From NCBI GenBank assembly GCA_022340905.1, contig JAJDNB010000084.1:1-64000 (forward strand): a stretch of 64,000 nt of DNA, written 5' to 3'. Positions 60,683 through 64,000 of the stretch are shown one piece after another. This DNA is from Deltaproteobacteria bacterium. Its GTDB lineage: Bacteria; Desulfobacterota; Syntrophobacteria; BM002. Below the pieces are notes generated by a model, which was given only the letters and a program-made list of their open reading frames with translations, was not told where the DNA came from and searched no databases. Within the stretch, counting starts at the first letter, position 1; the number at the start of each line of letters is the position of its first letter. The position numbers were made by a program, and so were the translations under genes.

Positions 60683-61171
60683 CTAGCTAACTGCTTTTTC
60701 CTCCATCTCTGGCAATTCCAGCCTCATTATATAGAATGTTTCTTCGTCACCGGGAGTGTTACTGGGAAATACAATGATATTTGCTATTTTAAAACCAAAA
60801 CTCTCGTACAGTTTTATTGCTGCTCTCTGAACAAGTTCAACGTCTAACTCAACAAGCCTGACCTTCCTTTCTACAAGTATATCCAGACACCGTCTGAGGA
60901 GCTTTTTGGCAAATCCCTTCCCCCGGTGATCGGGATGTACCGCAACTCTTATTATTACAGCTTTCTCAATATCATGGCATACACAGGCGATAAGATAGCC
61001 AGCGATTTTTTTCTCTATTTCGAGGACCAAGAATATGTCTTTGAGAGCAGACTGAAAAAAGTTGTGAATCCATGGAGCTGAAAAGGAATCTCGATCGATT
61101 TCCAGGACTCTATCAAAATCCTCCTCAGTCGCCGATCTGATGTTTCCATCATGGTCCAGGTTTACACTCAT
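60683..61171 (-). CDS. rimI: RimI-like GNAT acetyltransferase
   Basis: A 162-residue GNAT. ATG 61171 is preceded by AGGTGG; further upstream starts lack support. Domains: IRSATEEDFDRVLEIDRDSFSAPW, VLEIEKKIAGYLIAC, the acetyl-CoA loop VHPDHRGKGFAKKLL, ELDVELVQRAAIKLYESFGF and YIMRLEL. RimI acetylates ribosomal protein S18; in this group protein N-terminal acetylation is the likely role, but other GNAT activities are possible. Confidence 0.85.
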   Translation of the reverse strand: MSVNLDHDGNIRSATEEDFDRVLEIDRDSFSAPWIHNFFQSALKDIFLVLEIEKKIAGYLIACVCHDIEKAVIIRVAVHPDHRGKGFAKKLLRRCLDILVERKVRLVELDVELVQRAAIKLYESFGFKIANIIVFPSNTPGDEETFYIMRLELPEMEEKAVS

Positions 61172-61487
61172 GAGACCACCTGTGAATTCAATTCCCTGCA
61201 TGGTTTCAGAATCTGGAGGCTCGAGCGACCGTGAGCAGAGCAAAGAAGGTGTCGAGTATCAAATCATATTACTGCTGAGAAGGTGAGGTTGAAGATGAAG
61301 TCGAATTGCTTCGAATAATCTAGACATGCAACAATATCTCTGGAGTCCTGCAGTACCGGATGAGAAGGGCACTCCCATAAGGCCTTTGAGCTCATCGCCC
61401 TGTCTACTCGTGTGAAGCCACCCTGTAATTATAGAGTCTGGCTTCCACGATCCGAGTGCAAACGCCCGAGTATAATGCAAGAAGATT
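61172..61487. other. Gap without recognisable genes
   Basis: No convincing frame. An open frame on the minus strand (61259-61519) is not supported by codon content or ribosome site and overlaps the small gene next to it. Confidence 0.5.
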
Positions 61488-61655
61488 TCAGAGGTCTTCT
61501 TCCGGATCAAGTTCCACATGACACTTATCGCATTCCTTGGCGTTTATCATCCTCCTGGGAGGGATTTCTTCCCTACCCGATAGGTATTCTACCTCTTCCC
61601 AATAGCACTTATCACACAATACCTTTCTTTTTAGCAAAAATGCATTTCCCATCAT
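61488..61655 (-). CDS. Zinc-ribbon microprotein
   Basis: A 55-residue protein. ATG 61655 is preceded by GAGGAGA, with a second ATG next to it. Cysteine pairs CDKC (residues 14-17) and CDKC (42-45), the second followed by HVEL, make a four-cysteine zinc ribbon (VLCDKCYWEEVEY ... KECDKCHVELDPEE). Function unknown. It lies downstream of the receiver-like gene and the 94-residue protein in the same orientation, probably in one transcript. Confidence 0.75.
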   Translation of the reverse strand: MMGNAFLLKRKVLCDKCYWEEVEYLSGREEIPPRRMINAKECDKCHVELDPEEDL

Positions 61656-61702
61656 CTTTCTCCTCTTCGTTAGAAAATGGTATCGTTAACAAGCGCAATT
61701 AC

Positions 61703-61990
61703 TCACTGCTTGAATACGGGCATCTCATCCACCGTGGTGTACTCCTCGTAGGCTTCCGCTGCCCACTTGAATACGACCTCTTTCAAGGCTTTTTCAAGAC
61801 CTGGTGGGCATCCTCGAGTACTGCGGGCGACATATTGTATGGTTTCGAATCCGTCCAGGCTTGGCTCTCTGAATGCAATGATGAAAGATATCGGCAGGGC
61901 GCCCTTGTCAACGATTTCCATAACATCTCCCCTGAAAACTCTAAGAAATGTTTCTAAAGCCTTTTCAAATGCTGCCAGGTCTTCATTCAT
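61703..61990 (-). CDS. Hypothetical protein
   Basis: A 94-residue protein from ATG 61990 with AAGGAGG seven to eight bases upstream. Sequence features: MNEDLAAFEKALETFLRVF, VDKGALPISFIIAFREPSLDG, ARSTRGCPPGLEKALKEVVFK and the acidic TVDEMPVF tail; likely alpha/beta. No recognised family. It is in the same orientation as the degenerate receiver (54 bases upstream) and the microprotein, so probably co-transcribed. Confidence 0.72.
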   Translation of the reverse strand: MNEDLAAFEKALETFLRVFRGDVMEIVDKGALPISFIIAFREPSLDGFETIQYVARSTRGCPPGLEKALKEVVFKWAAEAYEEYTTVDEMPVFKQ

Positions 61991-62044
61991 TTTAGTAACC
62001 TCCTTGTGGGGGTTAGCAAGACCTTCCCTCCATATCACTGGATT

Positions 62045-62518
62045 TTAGCGAGATTTTTTTGCCCGCCTTCTCTTCCTTCCAGTGATAATGTTCCTGATCA
62101 TGGTCAAAACTTCCCACTCCTCATAAGGTGCCAGAATGGAGGCGTAAGCACCAAGTTCCATGGCTTCTTTAATGAATTCGCGATTGGCTTGATCACACAA
62201 GAGGATAACGCTGCACTCGGGGCAGCCAACATTAATCCTTGAATATATCCTCGCTCCATAAGAGGTAACCATCTCGTAGTCCAGAAGCACTATCACGCTC
62301 CGTGGTCTTTTTGTTTGTCTGACCAGGTCTTCGAGATCGGTCGCTACAACCGCGTGATAATTATTTTTCTCACATATTTCTAAAATATGATTACGGACGT
62401 CCTCATTCGCAGCCAAGATGAAAATATTAGGTTTTTTATCTTGAGCACTCAAGGTACCGAAGCTTTTTGAACTGCGACCCGGTCTTATGCTTACTTTCCA
62501 CGGTCGACTGTTTGCCAA
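62045..62518 (-). CDS. Degenerate response-regulator-like receiver
   Basis: A 157-residue CheY-like protein. A phospho-acceptor-like aspartate remains (VIVLLDYEMVTSYG), but the second acid site is LAANEDVR instead of an acid pair, the switch residue is VILLCDQAN (Cys) and the lysine position is SILAPYEE (no lysine). It is therefore a pseudo-receiver. Both ends are basic (KSIRPG-like start, GRKRRRAKKSR end), hinting at nucleic-acid binding. TTG 62518 is used; no strong ribosome site is seen. A 17-bp palindrome lies 155 bases upstream. Confidence 0.7.
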   Translation of the reverse strand: MANSRPWKVSIRPGRSSKSFGTLSAQDKKPNIFILAANEDVRNHILEICEKNNYHAVVATDLEDLVRQTKRPRSVIVLLDYEMVTSYGARIYSRINVGCPECSVILLCDQANREFIKEAMELGAYASILAPYEEWEVLTMIRNIITGRKRRRAKKSR

Positions 62519-62672
62519 CTAAAAGAGGAGCCTCAGGCCACACATCGCCACTTTCCACCAAAGAAATAACTAGGCGGCATTAGTCAGGATGAAACAGCCA
62601 TTAGCTTGATTTAGAAACAAATTCCTTGCCAAAATATTGCACAATTCTGTTTAGTCCTGCGACAAGGCAAAA

Positions 62673-62689
62673 ACTGTTATGATAACAGT
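62673..62689. promoter_or_regulatory. ACTGTTAT-G-ATAACAGT palindrome
   Basis: Perfect 8-bp arms around one base, in the 600-base gap upstream of the pseudo-receiver gene. A likely operator for a regulator of that minus-strand group. Confidence 0.45.
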
Positions 62690-62867
62690 CGGTTAGACTT
62701 ACAATCTAATGGAGATCGCTGCAGCCGGTCTTGGCCTGAAAACTTGTCTGGCTGGATTAACCGTCTAATATAGGACCCGCTGTCAATACTGCGAGCCTCG
62801 ATGCTTATGTGCTAAAGGTTAAGACCTTGCACAGAATTGGACTTTTAGGGTCAACATTCGGACGGTC

Positions 62868-63012
62868 AAATTGGCTGTCAGCAATCAGCTATCAGCAAGC
62901 AGCTACTAATTGTCCATCCGGAGACTACGCTTCACCTCTCCTGTTAGGGGAAGAGATGTTTATAGTTTCGGGTATGTATGCAAGCTGAAAGCTGGCGACT
63001 GACCGCTGACTG
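62868..63012. repeat. CAGCTATCAGC-word hairpin (family A)
   Basis: GGCTGTCAGCAATCAGCTAT and CAGCAAGCAGC on the left; AGCTGAAAGCTGGCGACTGA and CCGCTGACTGC on the right. The remainder of the 62519-63012 gap shows no gene. Confidence 0.6.
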
Positions 63013-63015
63013 CTT

Positions 63016-63055
63016 GAAAAATAAACGGCGGGGGTAGCAGGCCAAACCCCCCGCC
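63016..63055 (-). terminator. Intrinsic terminator of the 63.1-63.9 kb minus-strand genes
   Basis: On the minus strand GGCGGGGGG and CCCCCGCC form a stem around a short loop, followed by GTTTATTTTT. A second hairpin, GGGAGGGGCATTTCACCCCTCC, precedes it just after the stop codon. Confidence 0.85.
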
Positions 63056-63120
63056 GCTCGGTGGGTTATTGCAGGAGGGGTGAAATGCCCCTCCCGGGGT
63101 GGTGAATCTCCAACGTTAGA

Positions 63121-63546
63121 TTATGGAGCAATATAATCTAGGGTGAAAGTCAGCTTCATCCTGTCCTCAGGCCACATTTTCGTGCTAATCTTGTCGTCAC
63201 CGGGCCAGACTTCCTGGTCATTGATCTTTTCCACGATCAGCTCCAGAAAATGAAACTCGGTGAGCTCGTATTTGACTATGACCTCAGGAGGAAGAAGTAC
63301 GGCAAGCCCCGATTCCATGGACATTTTCCACTCAAAGGACTCATTGGGCTCATGGGTCATCTCCCCAGTCTTGCCGGTGAATACTTTGAGCAGCTTACCA
63401 GAGATCTTGTCATTGGGCTTGACTCCGTACTCTTCATAGATCTCGTCTGATATGTGCCACCACAGACCGCGAAAGCCTGTCTTCACATATCCTTTGACGA
63501 GCATGGGATCGAACCCGCAAACACCCACGCGGCATTTCTCAGGCAT
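63121..63546 (-). CDS. Hypothetical protein
   Basis: A 141-residue protein from ATG 63546 with AAGGAGG six bases upstream. Features: an N-terminal CRVGVCGFD, YGVKPNDKISGKLLKVFTG and a beta-rich, acidic C-terminal half (SGLAVLLPPEVIVKYELTEF, EVWPGDDKISTKMWPEDRMK). No known domain is recognised. It is the last gene before a strong terminator and follows the gene ending at 63589 by 42 bases. Confidence 0.72.
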   Translation of the reverse strand: MPEKCRVGVCGFDPMLVKGYVKTGFRGLWWHISDEIYEEYGVKPNDKISGKLLKVFTGKTGEMTHEPNESFEWKMSMESGLAVLLPPEVIVKYELTEFHFLELIVEKINDQEVWPGDDKISTKMWPEDRMKLTFTLDYIAP

Positions 63547-63588
63547 GCTCTACCTCCTTTTGGTTCTATTTACGGCATAAGCTCGAGT

Positions 63589-63921
63589 TCATTTCCGCCA
63601 ACTGTAACTGGAGTATTCCACCAGCTTATGCCCGGATGCTTGTTCAAGCTGTTTGCTGTTCGCTTCTTCCACTGCCTGGCGCACTTCCTCAACCTGGCTG
63701 TAGCAATAGTCAAGAAACTCCTGTGCCTCAAGCCAGGTGAGATGGTCATTTTGGAACAACCTGTTGACGAAAGGGGAGACATGAGTGGAGATCTCATGGC
63801 TGAACTCTTCCAAAAGATACTCACCCCCCCCATCGTCGGGCACCCAGCCGAGGTAGCTCCTCTTCCATCTGAGCACTATGGTCTTGAGAGTCTCAAGTTC
63901 TTTTACAACGTTCTCTTCCAT
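63589..63921 (-). CDS. Hypothetical helical protein
   Basis: A 110-residue protein from ATG 63921, with GAAGGTGG about ten bases before it. Helical and acidic: VVKELETLKTIVLRWKRSYLG, EYLLEEFSHEISTHVSPFVN, WLEAQEFLDYCYSQVEEVRQ. No recognised family. The start codon lies one base after the stop of the preceding gene, so the pair is translationally coupled. Confidence 0.7.
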   Translation of the reverse strand: MEENVVKELETLKTIVLRWKRSYLGWVPDDGGGEYLLEEFSHEISTHVSPFVNRLFQNDHLTWLEAQEFLDYCYSQVEEVRQAVEEANSKQLEQASGHKLVEYSSYSWRK

Positions 63922-63922
63922 G

Positions 63923-64000
63923 CTACTTTGCCACCTTCTTGGATTCGAAGGCGTAACACTTCTTAACCACGTTGAAGTCAGCTACGCCCCAGAAAAACGG
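63923..64000 (-). CDS. Unknown gene, C-terminal fragment at window edge
   Basis: The 3' end of a gene running in from the right. The last residues read PFFWGVADFNVVKKCYAFES and KKVAK before TAG at 63923-63925. Too short to identify. Its tight junction with the next gene (one base) makes a real coding end very likely. Confidence 0.6.
   Translation of the reverse strand, partial: PFFWGVADFNVVKKCYAFESKKVAK

Noticed and set aside
60659-60847. Plus-strand frame of 62 codons starting just after GGGAGGAA.
   Set aside because: It lies antisense within the well-supported rimI gene, and the ribosome-like site belongs to a G/C-word repeat.
61259-61519. Minus-strand frame of 86 codons.
   Set aside because: No ribosome site, no recognisable pattern, and it overlaps the better-supported zinc-ribbon microprotein.
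1-64000. tRNA, rRNA, insertion sequences, prophage or integrase genes.
   Set aside because: None was recognised on either strand; the repeats encode no protein and lack terminal features of insertion sequences.

Overview
This 64 kb window looks like chromosome from an anaerobic, menaquinone-using bacterium of the Desulfobacterota (former Deltaproteobacteria), probably a sulfate reducer or a syntroph. The basis is gene content: a Hdr-type flavin/iron-sulfur complex (HdrA, HdrB, HdrC, MvhD and an FrhB/FdhB-like subunit), electron-transfer flavoprotein next to a membrane EtfAB:quinone oxidoreductase, an acyl-CoA ligase, a Na+-translocating decarboxylase beta subunit, FeoA/FeoB and many PAS/sigma54 regulators. 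I cannot name a genus. I see no rRNA, tRNA, CRISPR array, transposase or prophage gene.

Layout. 1-9.7 kb: end of a Na+-pump decarboxylase gene, a spermidine-synthase-like membrane protein, an iron block (Fur, a Fur-FeoA fusion, FeoA, FeoB), UbiE/MenG and a second methyltransferase. 9.8-18.9 kb: a small Cys protein, a 6S-like RNA with its own sigma70 promoter, dnaE, aroB, aroF, glutamate dehydrogenase and a SprT-like protein. 19-25 kb: a thioesterase, a Cys-rich small protein with its own terminator, LpoB plus its COG3014-type partner, a D-threonine-aldolase-like enzyme and a metallo-beta-lactamase-fold protein. 25.4-42.8 kb: the most striking block. A PAS-PAS-AAA+ sigma54 activator is followed by TTGCAAC-type palindromes and a good -24/-12 promoter. 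An apparent operon of about 15 kb follows: a sensor kinase with CxxCH motifs, a receiver-PAS-kinase hybrid, a universal stress protein, a lone receiver, a HdrA-GltD fusion, MvhD, an FrhB-like protein, a tandem double HdrA with a complete response-regulator receiver domain inside it, HdrC and HdrB, ending at a clear terminator. 42.8-50.5 kb: TetR, etfB, etfA, EtfAB:quinone oxidoreductase, acyl-CoA ligase and an alpha/beta hydrolase, which fits fatty-acid or aromatic-acid oxidation feeding the quinone pool. 50.7-60.5 kb: TPR protein, Gate-domain membrane protein, DnaJ, DUF434, an AttFGH-like set (ABC ATPase, FtsX-type permease, lipocalin-like exported protein) with a YkgJ-type protein inside it, and CutA. 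60.7-64 kb: a minus-strand group of RimI, a zinc-ribbon microprotein, a degenerate receiver and unknown small proteins.

The second main feature is the intergenic DNA. In about 30 places the gaps between genes are filled with degenerate tandem 'words' of about 7-12 bases. They fall into more than ten word families (for example CATAGCG, GTGAGAT, GCAGCTG, TAATGAC, GAATTTCG). The two halves are usually arranged as inverted repeats, so that each gap can form a long imperfect hairpin. These elements lie between and inside operons, some run into gene starts or ends, and they explain many false N-terminal extensions. They are not CRISPRs and carry no protein.
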